A DNA stretch of 64,000 bases from Hygrophila difformis (Eukaryota; Streptophyta; Magnoliopsida; Lamiales; Acanthaceae), in assembly GCA_030278955.1 (NCBI GenBank), contig JAOANR010000015.1, positions 36,488,487 to 36,552,486 of the forward strand, read 5' to 3'. The position numbers and the translations under genes were made by a program. The notes beneath the pieces are model-generated. The model was not told the origin of the DNA, did no database searches, and saw nothing but the letters and a program-made list of their open reading frames with translations. Below, one piece after another: positions 23,544 through 34,243 of the stretch. Each line of letters starts with the position of its first letter. Position 1 is the first letter of the stretch.

Positions 23544-24556
23544 GGTTATTTTCCTCTCTCTCCTTCTTTTTCGATTCCAGCTTTCCCTTCTTTATTTTGC
23601 TTTCTCCCATTTCTCTTTCCTCTCCATCTTTCTTTTTCATTTCTTTTCCATTCTTTCTTTTCTCCATCTCTTTTCATTCCCAGTTTTCCACAATCTCTTT
23701 TCTTCTTCTTTCCTCTTCATTCTCGTTCTTCTTTCTTTCTTGTTCTTTCCTCTCTGTGTTTGGTTGTTGCACTGATGTCGGATAGAGGAGGGGGGCGCTG
23801 TAGATGGTGGCCGGATCTGGGCGACGGCGGAGTGATGGTGGCGCGAGGGCGTCGGGGCAGTGGAGGCGGAGCTACGGCTGTCGAGGGCGGTGGTGCTGGC
23901 GGCGACAGGAGGATGATGGACGGAGGAGCTGGAATTTGGGGATGGGGGCTGTCGGCTGCATTGGTGGTTTGAAAAGGAGATGGATGGTGGTGGATTGGTG
24001 GTGCGTTGGCTGTGGTTGGTTGTGGGTGTTGGTGTGGATTTGGGGATGGAATTGGTGGTGGTGTGACTGAGATGAGGCGGCGATCGAGATGGGTATGGTG
24101 GTGGCGCGGCTGTACAGAGGCTGTTCGCCGGAGATGATTGAGATGGGGCGGTGGCGGACGATGGTGGCGCGAGGTGGAGGAGATGGAGGGATGGTGTTGG
24201 TGACGGATGGCGGCGACCGGCGGTGGCGGCTAGGGTAGGGGTTAGGGTTAGGGTTGGTGATAGAGTATTGGGCTTTGGTGTATGGGCTTGTTTGGGTTTG
24301 GACTGAAAATGCCTATTGGGCTTAGTGTAGAACATGGCCCATCAGTGTTAATTTCTTGGGCTGAACAGATTGGATAGATTGGATTGGACTAGACCAAATT
24401 AAATTATAACACCTGCAATTAATTAAAGATTAAGAGTGATTAGTGGATCAATTTAATTCTTAATTAAAACAGAAATTGAAAATAGAGATAAACATAAGAA
24501 ATATAAATATATACATCAAAATAAAATATAAAATAGTATAGATATAATATCTATTT

Positions 24557-24640
24557 CACTTGATCATTTGGTTTGTGTTCCATTTGATGAACCCATGTTC
24601 CACCGAATAGACAACATCAAACCAAACTAATCAAGTGTAC
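24557..24640. repeat. Long inverted repeat in the N LTR
   Basis: Arms CACTTGATCATTTGGTTT and AAACCAAACTAATCAAGTG pair with few mismatches around a loop of about 45 bases, in the U3 part of the LTR. The right LTR copy is at about 33239-33323. Confidence 0.7.
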
Positions 24641-24861
24641 GATTTTTAATATTTTTATCATGTTTTTGGATTTTTTAATATAAAATTATTAAAAATAACA
24701 ATATTTTTGTATTTTTCAATACCAGCTTATTATTTATACAAACTTGCATAAATATGTTAAATTCAACTGCTTTCTTATTTAAATAAGAACGGAATGCGAT
24801 CAAATGTCCGTATTAGACACGGAAATAGATTGAAAATAATGGTCAATTTTGGCCATTATCA

Positions 24862-24900
24862 ACATCCTCACATTTAATACTGATCGTCCCCGAGCAGTCA
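24862..24900 (-). promoter_or_regulatory. Polypurine tract of element N
   Basis: The minus strand reads ATTAAATGTGAGGATGT directly before the LTR start TGATAATGG. A weak hairpin CTGCTCG, loop, CGATCAG lies just upstream, as in element B. Confidence 0.8.
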
Positions 24901-25571
24901 GAGTCAATGTTCCTAAGAACACGGACTCTACATATTCAATCTATTTTCGTGGCTTCAAAAATTTCATTCTTTTTAGATTGGGATAAGACAATAAAAAACT
25001 ACAAGTATTAAATTCCCTTGATTGCAGTGTTTAATAAAATGATACTTGCTCACTATATCGGGCCTACAAATCAGTCATTATTGATAATTCTTCATGAACA
25101 TCATGTTTAGAAAAATTCATTGATTTAATTCTAGAATTAAAGTATGACATGAACATAATTAAAAGCAGAGCCTCGCATATAGTAGAAACGGAAATTTCAC
25201 TCACTCTCAAAAAGGGGTTTTATCAATGAGCACTCATAATCAAATTTAATTAAATTATCCCATATGCTTGCAATTGGACCAACTCGCCACCGGCTCATTT
25301 CTTTAAATCGAGATCATGAGGTCTTATTCAAGGGTTATAACGGGGCATACGGTTGTAACATTTGGTAAGGAATGGAATGTTTGGGCTAAAAAGTGGCAAG
25401 AATTTATTCTATCATTACTTGGCATATTTTTATTTAAAAATTTATGATCATCAACATTTTTCTTTTTTTTTCTTTTGTTTTTCTCTTTTCATATTGCATG
25501 ACATTAGACTATGTCTAATTTGCTTTGCCATTTGCAATTTATTTATGTTGAATGGATCTCAACATGTTCAT

Positions 25572-25603
<32 letters not shown>

Positions 25604-26311
25604 TTGAATCGGTTTATTGAATACCGATTTGATGACTTGATGATCATAAATTTAATGCCTTGATAAAATTCATTCTTACACACTTGGGTTTAAATTTTCT
25701 TGGTCTTTTTAGAAGGCTTGGAATAATATAGAGGGCTCCAAAGAAAAATTAGGCTTATAGGCTCAAATTGGTTAATCCTAAAGGGAAAATATTTTTGGGT
25801 TTGGAATTCAAAAGAAGGCCAAAAATTTTGGGTTTCTAAGTGCCTCGATCATATGCTCGATTTTTGGAGTATGGCATGGTCTTGAATCGGTCCCAATCGC
25901 AAGTTCTAGTTTCCTTTAATTAAAATGATTTTCACACATCAAAGAAAAGAATGAGTAAAAATGACTCATGGCTCAAATCTCACATGGAATGGTTCATTCA
26001 TGTCATACAATATTCTTAAATTTAATCTTTGAAAAATTCTCACACTTTATTCAATTAAATTCTCAACATGAGGACTCATTACCCAACAAGATGATGATAT
26101 CATTAAATTTTTATAGCTCAAAACCTCAAAAATTCATATCATGCATGTCTTCAATTATATTATCCCAATTTAAAAGTTTGAAAATTTAATCATAAACCAA
26201 AATCGAATATGTGAATCATTGACATATTTATACATGCTTTATGCTGGGTTTAAATATAAAATAATAAAAATAAGCAAAAAGAATTTTTTTTTTTTTTTTT
26301 AAGTGAAGAAT

Positions 26312-26350
26312 CAACATCCTCACATTTTGAGCCTTGCTCGAAATGTGAAT
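26312..26350 (-). promoter_or_regulatory. Internal polypurine/hairpin module 3 of element N
   Basis: Minus strand: CACATTTCGAG, loop, CTCAAAATGTG, then AGGATGTTGATTC. The purine block is the same as at the true tract, but no LTR follows. Confidence 0.65.
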
Positions 26351-26782
26351 AAATCAATTCCTACTTAAATAAATTATCAAAATCAAAATAACACAAGAGA
26401 GGAGGGAGGGAGGGGGAAAATATTTACACAAAAGCTAGGAACATAATTCCGATAGCCTTTTTCGTCAAATCAATTAAATATTCGACGATTTTGGCTATGT
26501 GTGATTGTTTGGTTCATCGAGCAAGGCAATTGTTCGATGCCCAATACTTAGAAAAATTCTGATTTTCATCAAAATTGTTCAATCACATTTTTGAATTTTA
26601 TAGAATTTAATCTACTATATTTGCTTGCATAAATTAGGTTGGATTAATTCCGTTCTCATAGAAGTTATTCCGGATTTTAAATTGCTTTAAATTCCAAGAA
26701 TACTTTCAATTAATCACAGAATCGATCCAACTGGGAACCTGTTTTGAAGCTTTAATTTTCTTTTTGGTGATTCCACAAATTC

Positions 26783-26869
26783 CTGCAGAGCAAACACAGA
26801 AGAAGTTATCGGGTTTTCTCAAAAATATCAACATCCTCACATTTAGAGTCTTAGTACTCTAAATGTGAG
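26783..26869 (-). promoter_or_regulatory. Internal polypurine/hairpin plus acceptor module 2 of element N
   Basis: Perfect 14-base arms CTCACATTTAGAGT and ACTCTAAATGTGAG (26836-26869) overlap the block TGTGAGGATGTTGAT. An acceptor-like TTTGCTCTGCAG|G ends at 26783. Confidence 0.7.
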
Positions 26870-27495
26870 TTAATTGATTAATACCCAAATTATTTAATAA
26901 TATCCACAAGAGATATAAATATAAATATATGTATACATATAATTTTGACTTGCAGAAATTTAGGTTGGATTAATTCTGTGCTTGTGAAAATTATTCCGGA
27001 TTTTATATTTCTTTAAATTTCGGATATCCGGATATAATCTTCAGTCAATTACAGAACTAATCCAACCGGGAACCTCTTTAGATGCTCAGTCGGGACAGGG
27101 GCGACGGAAAGTGAGATGATGGCCGTGGCTTGTCCGATGGTGGTGAGCAATTGGTAGTCCGAAGATCTGCTGCTCCATTTGTTGTTTCACCAGTGATGAG
27201 AGTTTCCTCAGCGCAGTGGTGGTAATGAGGTGGATGGGCGATGGAGCAGCGGTTGAGCTTCGTGGTCCGGATGTGGTGGAGATGACAAACACGTGAGTCT
27301 CACGTGTTGTGCAATTTACAATTGCCAATTAGTGTAGCTCCACTGCTACACTTCTCCATTTCTTTGATTTCTCGTTTAATTAACCTAGATTTTGCAATTG
27401 GCGAAGTGTAATTAAACGAAAAATCAAAGTAGTGTAGCCCCACTGCTACACTTCCACATTTAACTCCGTACACCATTTTGGTGGCTCCATGATTC

Positions 27496-27575
27496 CTGCA
27501 AGCAAAAATACCCAATTGGTTAGGTTTTCCCCTCAAATCAACATCCTCACATTTAGAGTCTTAGTACTCTAAATG
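27496..27575 (-). promoter_or_regulatory. Internal polypurine/hairpin plus acceptor module 1 of element N
   Basis: Arms CATTTAGAGT and ACTCTAAATG (27550-27575) are followed by GTGAGGATGTTGATT and, about 50 bases on, TTTGCTTGCAG|GAATC with the acceptor at 27496. Confidence 0.7.
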
Positions 27576-27686
27576 CTTAATTGATTTGAGGGTACTTCTC
27601 TGTTCTGAAATAAACACACTAAACTAACACTAAACTAACTATGAGTAATCAGGAGTGTAATTCTTTTAATAAACGACGCTGCATCC

Positions 27687-27704
27687 TCCCCGGCAACGGC
27701 GCCA
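27687..27704 (-). promoter_or_regulatory. Primer binding site of element N (tRNA-Asp)
   Basis: The minus strand reads TGGCGCCGTTGCCGGGGA directly next to the 5' LTR end at 27705. It is identical to B's site and fixes N's orientation. Confidence 0.95.
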
Positions 27705-30445
27705 TGAAACTTTTGACAAATTTCATTAACACGAGTATTTTTCAATAAAAATATATCAAGTTTGAAGTTATTAAATGAAAGGAGTTATGATTAACGGAAA
27801 ATGGGTTTAGGGATATATTAAGAGTATCACTTTTTATTACTCAGGTGGGATGCTTTAATTTCAAATGGCGCTGCAGTCCTCTCATGTCATGAAACTTTTG
27901 ACAAGTCTCATGATACAACCGGGATAGATTGACCTTCAGCCTGTCACACTGAGGGTCCCCGGCATATGTGCCATGATACTTCTCATGATTTCATGTCATG
28001 AGATTACCTACCATGAAACTTTCGGCAGATTCCCACTACATGAGTATTTTCTGAAAAATCACATTTTTATTTACTCGTGTTAAGAAACCGTGCCCCCGAA
28101 AGCGCACGGAGTCAAAAATTGCAGTAATTTATAGTAAGTACCGGATCGTTCACTGGAGGATGTGCGGTAGAAGCAGGGCCCACGCCATTTACTAAGATTT
28201 TCCACTCGGTTACTCGATTCAAGTTTGTGATTGAATTACCAACTACTCGACAGAATTTAAACTAAGTTATGAAAGCAATTAAAATAAAGCAGATAAAATT
28301 ATTCTAGAAAGCGAGTTAAACTTAATCTAAGAAAGCAATAAAATTATTCTAGGAAAGCGGTTAAAAATTATCTAAGAAAGCAGATTTAAATTATGACAGA
28401 GGGGACAGGAAGAAAAGAATAAAGATTGGACAAGATTCAGATGAAACACAATTAAACTTCCATTTTAATACACAGATCTTTGTTTGGGATAATTCATCAG
28501 TTGGCTAATTCTCATGCTCTCTATACCATGTTCCCTTTAACAGACAGGTACTTACAGTAAAAGTTTACATGTTCTTAAGAAAATAAATTCTAAGATACCA
28601 CAGACGCATAACCACCCTTGCAATGCATTGCTAAGGTATGTTAATTATCTGTGGTGGACAAGCAGCACCTGACAAATCATTTATTGAAGTGTCAAGTACC
28701 GTTATCATTCCCCCATGTCACGCCCAAAGATTCTAATTAAGCCCTGAACTATCCCTTAACTCTCAGTCCTAGTAGCAGTTACACAACTCTCAATACAGCC
28801 GAGTGACCTCTAAAGAAAGCAGTTAAAAGAAAGCATTAAAGAAAGCATTTAAAATCCTATCACTCGGAGGTTTCTGAAAGTTTGACCCTGGTAGTAAAAG
28901 AAAGCCCCCAGTCAGAATGACCGGATGTGGATCAAGAATTCCCTATTCTCGGTGAACCGCTCGCAGTGTTCACTTCTCGTCGGGTGGTTATGAGATACAA
29001 ACTAATGAAACGAACTAATAAATTAGTTCGTTCCGGATGCACTCACTCAGGACTCAAAAATAGGCTTTGGCAGAAGAAGATAACAGTTGAAAGAATACTC
29101 AACCCTACCTTAGAAAATACCCAAGGCCCGAATGTTGTTCCTCTAGTGTTACCTATCACACCTTGTCGGAATCCAAGTGGAATCTGACCCAGTGCAATAT
29201 TTAATACAAGATTTCCAACAAACAGCAATTTTGGAAAATAATAAATCTGAAAATCATTCCCTATCAGGTACTAGACTCTCAATTAAAACACAGATCCTTT
29301 CAGTCTAGGTGAGACCTAATCGCTGACTCTGCTTCTAATTTCCCAAAATCAACCCCCAGTCGGATATGAATTAGTCATAACTGTCGAATTTATCCCTTAC
29401 TCAGATCCGGATTTACAAATGAATTTTTGTTGGAAATTTATTATGAGACATCTGATTAAAATCAAGACTCCTGTGTCCAAGGGAAGGATCCCAAAATAAT
29501 ATTGACCACAATATCTACATAATAATATCATGCATAAAGTTATAGAGAAGTGTAAAATTAAATAACCCAAAATATAAGGTGGGTTTAGACAGAAGTTGAC
29601 ACACAGAGATGAAATAGCCGGGGATGAGAAGAATTTTGGCTAAAGAGAGTGCCAGAAATAACTGGGGTGATCTGGACTGCAAACATCTGCTATCCAGTTC
29701 CCAATTATTCCAAATGGAAAGATTTTTAGACAGAAGGGAATTCCAAGTGACGGTGACCGCCGTCATTCAGCTCCCTTTTGTCTGTGAATGGAAGAAAAAC
29801 CCACATATTTTCTTGTTGTAATACTTCTCAAATAATGTTGGTCGACATCATTTAATAATACTACAACTTGAATTCAGGTTTTGAAATTAAGATAAAGAGA
29901 ATAAAACTGTATCCGGATAGGAGTCAGCTGAGCAGCTATTATAATCCCGGATGGATGAACCGCCAAGGCTTCCACCGGCCACTATCCAGACCATGCAAAA
30001 TAACAATCTAATAATTAATATACAGACCACGAGCTAGTCATCCGTGTGGGAATACCCGCCAACATTAGTCTGTTATATCTCTTACTAGCTGTTTCACACA
30101 ACACGGAAAAGACAAAATAAATAAAAGAAAATATTTTTGGGTCATCTTGCATGAGAGACATTGGTTTCTCATGCAAGGTATGGAAATGAATCCATAACTA
30201 CTCTTCATGTCTAAATAATCACTCATTCCATAATTAATTAATTAATTACAGTCCGGATTATATACTTAGATCATTAGAGTTTAATTTTTTGTAGAAGAAT
30301 CTTTTAATGGGGAATTGAACAAAGTTCTTTATATCAAATTAATCATGGGTTGAGATCATTGGATCTCAACCTCAAAATATTAATATAAAGGTTCAATTAA
30401 TTAATGGAGTGAGATGAAGAATAAAAATTTGGCAAAAGGGTGCCA

Positions 30446-31000
30446 CTTTGTCGCGATGCAGAGTTTATGTCGCGGAGCGTGGCTCCGCGACAAAGGTTTC
30501 GCGACAAAGGGGTGGGAAAATAAGAGAAATGGGATTTTGAAAATTAGGGTTTGTTTTGTCGCTAAGCAAAAATTTTGTCGCGGAACATGGTTCCGCGACA
30601 TGGAGGCATAGCGACAAAGAGGGTTGAAAATTGGTAAGGACATAATTCCTGGTCGCGGAACAAGGATTTTGTCGCGGTACGTGATTCCGCGACAAAGATT
30701 CCGCGCCAGAGTCCTCCCAGAATAAAATTACAAGTATTTGGGTCCTTGGTCGCTAATCAAGGATTTTGTCGCGGAACGTGGTTTCGCGACAAGAGTTGCA
30801 TCGCGACCAAGGGGTTTCAAAATAATGGCAAGGCATAATTTTCTGTCTCGGAATAAAATTTTGTCGCGGAACGTGGTTCCGCGACAAGGGTGCTCCGCGA
30901 CAAAAGCCATGCAGACAAATTGCAAGAATTTGGTCCTTTGTCGCTAAACATGGGTTTTGTCGCGGAACGTGGTTCCGCGACAAAGTGTATGGCGACAAAG
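30446..31000. repeat. GTCGCGGAAC nested-palindrome array, right LTR of N (6 units)
   Basis: This is the counterpart of the array at 21793-22348, with a few point changes that slightly weaken single stems (for example GTTTCGCGACAAG near 30781). Confidence 0.9.
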
Positions 31001-31763
31001 GGTTTTAAAATTTTATAAAAATTTTATAAAAATTTGGCAGCATAACGCCTAATATTGCATTGCGGGGGAGTGCGTTGTGATCCGTGGGATCACAACGGAA
31101 AAATTACGTTGCAACCCGTGGGGTTACAACGTGATGCAATACAATATAAGAGAAATGCAATTTGTATAAATATGCATAACACTTTAATAACATCCCTTTT
31201 TAGATCTATCACACTAGACTAAAGTAAAATAAAACAACAACTAAAATAAAAATGCAAGCAACTACTAAACTAAACAGCAAGCTAAGTCAAACAGGAACAA
31301 AAATCTAAAAAAGGAAGCTAAACTAAAATAATAAACCTATCAAGGGATGATATCAAGTGATTATGCATTTTATTAATACTAAGAAAGCATTAAAATCTAT
31401 CTAAATAAAAATTTGGTCAAGTGACCCAAAAATAAAAACAAAGCAGTACATAAAATGGAAGAGAGATCCATACACATTTTTGGTGGAACATTTTCTTTAT
31501 AACATCAAAAACCAAAAATGGGTTAAACACACCCATTGATTAAGTGTTTTTAACCCAAAAATACAAAATATAAAACTGGAAAAATAAAATGAACACTAGC
31601 TACACTTATTTATTACAAAGCATAAATTAAACTAAGCTAAGATCTACTACATTGCATAAAATAAATAAAACTATCTACCTACACTAATTTTGAGAGCACA
31701 GTGGTGCCTCCAAAACAGTAAAATAAACTAAAGTGTAGCTAGGTTACTGTTCAAGGGGGTGGG

Positions 31764-31780
31764 AGGTTATATTTATAGAG
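31764..31780 (-). promoter_or_regulatory. TATA box of the N LTR (right copy)
   Basis: The sequence CCTCTATAAATATAACC on the minus strand is the same as in the left copy and lies downstream of the array at 31833-32207. As the 5' LTR copy, this is the one that would drive N's transcript. Confidence 0.6.
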
Positions 31781-31832
31781 GTGGAAAATTAGCCCTAGGC
31801 CCATTAGGCCCATCTGGTCGCCAAACAACTGC

Positions 31833-32207
31833 TTTGTCGCGGAACAAATTGGTTAGGGACAAAACACTTTTTAGCTCCAAGATGGCGCCCAGGAGGGGCG
31901 GGAGTTCGAGATCCAGGGGAAAAGACAAACTTTCCATGTATTGCGGGACTTGAGGTCCTGGGAGCTTGGAACAGATTGAGCATGTGGGAAAATAAAGTGG
32001 GAGTGGTCACGTGAGGGGCTGTCTCGGAGGGGCTGTCTCTGTCGCGGAGAGGCTGTCGCGGTCGAGGTCCATTTTGTCGCGGAACCTGGTTCCGCGACAA
32101 AATTTTGTGCTTTGATTTTCCTCTCACAGTCTCGGAATAATTTTTGGGCGCGGAGCAAATTTTTGGGCGCGGAGCACTTTGTCGCGGTGTACCCTTCCGC
32201 GACAAAG
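31833..32207. repeat. GTCGCGG palindromes upstream of the LTR promoter, right LTR of N
   Basis: This is the counterpart of 23168-23543, with the same clean hairpin near 32073-32103. Confidence 0.8.
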
Positions 32208-33543
32208 GGTTATTTTCCTCTCTCTCCTTCTTTTTCGATTCCAGCTTTCCCTTCTTTATTTTGCTTTCTCCCATTTCTCTTTCCTCTCCATCTTTCTTTT
32301 TCATTTCTTTTCCATTCTTTCTTTTCTCCATCTCTTTTCATTCCCAGTTTTCCACAATCTCTTTTCTTCTTCTTTCCTCTTCATTCTCGTTCTTCTTTCT
32401 TTCTTGTTCTTTCCTCTCTGTGTTTGGTTGTTGCACTGATGTCGGATAGAGGAGGGGGGCGCTGTAGATGGTGGCCGGATCTGGGCGACGGCGGAGTGAT
32501 GGTGGCGCGAGGGCGTCGGGGCAGTGGAGGCGGAGCTACGGCTGTCGAGGGCGGTGGTGCTGGCGGCGACAGGAGGATGATGGACGGAGGAGCTGGAATT
32601 TGGGGATGGGGGCTGTCGGCTGCAGTGGTGGTTTGAAAAGGAGATGGATGGTGGTGGATTGGTGGTGCGTTGGCTGTGGTTGGTTGTGGGTGTTGGTGTG
32701 GATTTGGGGATGGAATTGGTGGTGGTGTGACTGAGATGAGGCGGCGATCGAGATGGGTATGGTGGTGGCGCGGCTGTACAGAGGCTGTTCGCCGGAGATG
32801 ATTGAGATGGGGCGGTGGCGGACGATGGTGGCGCGAGGTGGAGGAGATGGAGGGATGGTGTTGGTGACGGATGGCGGCGGCCGGCGGCAGCGGCGCCGCC
32901 GGCGGTGGCGGCTAGGGTAGGGGTTAGGGTTAGGGTTGGTGATAGAGTATTGGGCTTTGGTGTATGGGCTTGTTTGGGTTTGGACTGAAAATGCCTATTG
33001 GGCTTAGTGTAGAACATGGCCCATCAGTGTTAATTTCTTGGGCTGAACAGATTGGATAGATTGGATTGGACTAGACCAAATTAAATTATAACACCTGCAA
33101 TTAATTAAAGATTAAGAGTGATTAGTGGATCAATTTAATTCTTAATTAAAACAGAAATTGAAAATAGAGATAAACATAAGAAATATAAATATATACATCA
33201 AAATAAAATATAAAATAGTATAGATATAATATCTATTTCACTTGATCATTTGGTTTGTGTTCCATTTAATGAACCCATGTTCCACCGAATAGACAACATC
33301 AAACCAAACTAATCAAGTGTACGATTTTTAATATTTTTATCATGTTTTTGGATTTTTTAATATAAAATTAATAAAAATAACAATATTTTTGTATTTTTCA
33401 ATACCAGCTTATTATTTGTACAAACTTGCATAAATATGTTAAATTCAACTGCTTTCTTATTTAAATAAGAACGGAATGCGATCAAATGTCCGTATTAGAC
33501 ACGGAAATAGATTGAAAATAATGGTCAATTTTGGCCATTATCA

Positions 33544-33548
33544 TGATG
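33544..33548. other. Target-site duplication of element N, right copy
   Basis: TGATG follows the LTR end TTATCA and repeats the bases at 19047-19051. Confidence 0.95.
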
Positions 33549-34243
33549 TATCTGCAAACACTATTCGACTAAGGCTATTTCCCTTCTCTCTGACAAGCGG
33601 AGCACGAACATGGTACAAGTCACTGCCCGTAAATCAGAAGTCTACATGAAAAGATGTGATCAGAAACTTCTTAGCAAAATACTTCCCGGAGTCCATGGTG
33701 GATGAATGCCGCTCCAAAATTGCGGAATTCAAAATGAAACCAGACGAGTCCTTGTATGATGCAAAGGAAAGATTCTTCAACCTGCTCAGGAAGTGTCCTC
33801 AACATGGTTTCCATGACTGGGAGAGACTGAGAAAGTTCTACAGTGGTCTGACCCCAGCATGGAAATCCATGCTTGATGCTGCTGGTGGTCAACATTTGCT
33901 CTACATACCGATGGACCAAGCCTGGGCAAAGATTGAAGCCATGAGTGTCAACCGTTCTGTTCTGACTGATGATGGTAATCTCACTCCCCCTCGTGGTTTA
34001 TGTGCTGTAGGTACAGTAGAGAAGTCAGACATTGAAAAACTTCAAGAGCAAGTGGCAGCGTTGTCTGTAAATCAAGGAGTTGGAAATTCTGCGCAGGGAC
34101 AGCAAACTGATGTGATCTGTGGTCTGTGTCAAGGTGCTCATGCAACTGACACATGCGAGCAAATCACAGCTGAGAGCTGTAACTATGCAGGAGCTTTTCC
34201 AAATAGACACCCGAATTTGTCTTATCAAACAACAATGCCTTGA
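33549..34243 (+). pseudogene. Gag middle part of element B (retrotransposon gag domain)
   Basis: The frame continues from 19051. The gag core (NTIRLRLFPFSL, then IRNFLAKYFPESMVDECRSKIAEF, LYDAKERFFNLLRKCPQHGF, LRKFYSGLTPAWKSMLDAAGG) is typical of Athila gag. A TGA at 33647-33649 interrupts it, probably from a Trp codon. A Cys-rich stretch (CGLCQGAHATDTC) is a partial zinc knuckle. The frame is lost near 34215-34235 and the sequence goes on in another frame from 34240. Confidence 0.9.

Larger units (their letters stand above)
19052..24861 (-). repeat. 3' LTR of element N (left copy)
   Basis: In element sense it runs from TGATAATGGCC at 24861 to GTCAAAAGTTTCA at 19052, 5810 bases. It holds two palindrome arrays (21793-22348 and 23168-23543), a TATA box at 23103-23116, a GC-rich block at 23775-24240, and many hairpins. 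The 27705-33543 copy differs by scattered substitutions plus two larger indels. Long open stretches on both strands, including a Pro/Ser/Thr-rich one at 23637-24335, are judged non-coding. Confidence 0.95.
24901..27686 (-). other. Non-coding interior of element N
   Basis: No gag or pol remnant is visible in any frame. The stretch up to about 26240 is homologous in inverted orientation to 41890-43192 of element B. Beyond it are three hairpin/polypurine modules (26312-26350, 26783-26869, 27496-27575) and two copies of an inverted pair containing GGTTGGATTA and TAATCCAACC (near 26630-26740 and 26935-27080). The last bases before the primer site match B's leader. Confidence 0.8.
19052..33543 (-). 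mobile_element. Element N: non-autonomous Athila derivative with 5.8-kb LTRs and no genes
   Basis: This 14.5-kb element lies in B's gag in opposite orientation. The LTRs at 19052-24861 and 27705-33543 are nearly identical. It has a tRNA-Asp primer site at 27687-27704, a polypurine tract at 24862 and a TGATG duplication. The internal region is only 2.84 kb and non-coding. The LTR ends, the start of the leader and the last 1.4 kb of the interior match element B, so N derives from B's family and must rely on proteins in trans. It fits the class of large retrotransposon derivatives (LARD). Confidence 0.93.
27705..33543 (-). repeat. 5' LTR of element N (right copy)
   Basis: The LTR is 5839 bases and is collinear with the left copy. 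The length difference is explained by an 11-base repeat (ATTTTATAAAA) near 31010 and an extra 18 bases of GC-rich sequence near 32880. It carries arrays at 30446-31000 and 31833-32207. Few substitutions were seen by eye, so N is young compared with its hosts. Confidence 0.95.

Noticed and set aside
24238..24262. Telomere-like GGTTAGGG repeats
   Set aside because: Only two to three units within an LTR, present in both N LTRs; far too short for an interstitial telomere tract.
23637..24335. A 232-codon Pro/Ser/Thr-rich open frame on the minus strand and Gly/Trp-rich frames on the plus strand, repeated at 32301-33017
   Set aside because: They lie in a GC-rich low-complexity block of the N LTR, have no domain and are open on both strands. 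They differ in length between the LTRs by an 18-base insertion and are absent from B's LTR.
19052..33543. The 5.8-kb direct duplication as a segmental duplication or assembly artefact
   Set aside because: TG/CA ends, primer site, polypurine tract and a 5-bp duplication with restored gag frame show that the copies are LTRs. Indels and substitutions distinguish them.
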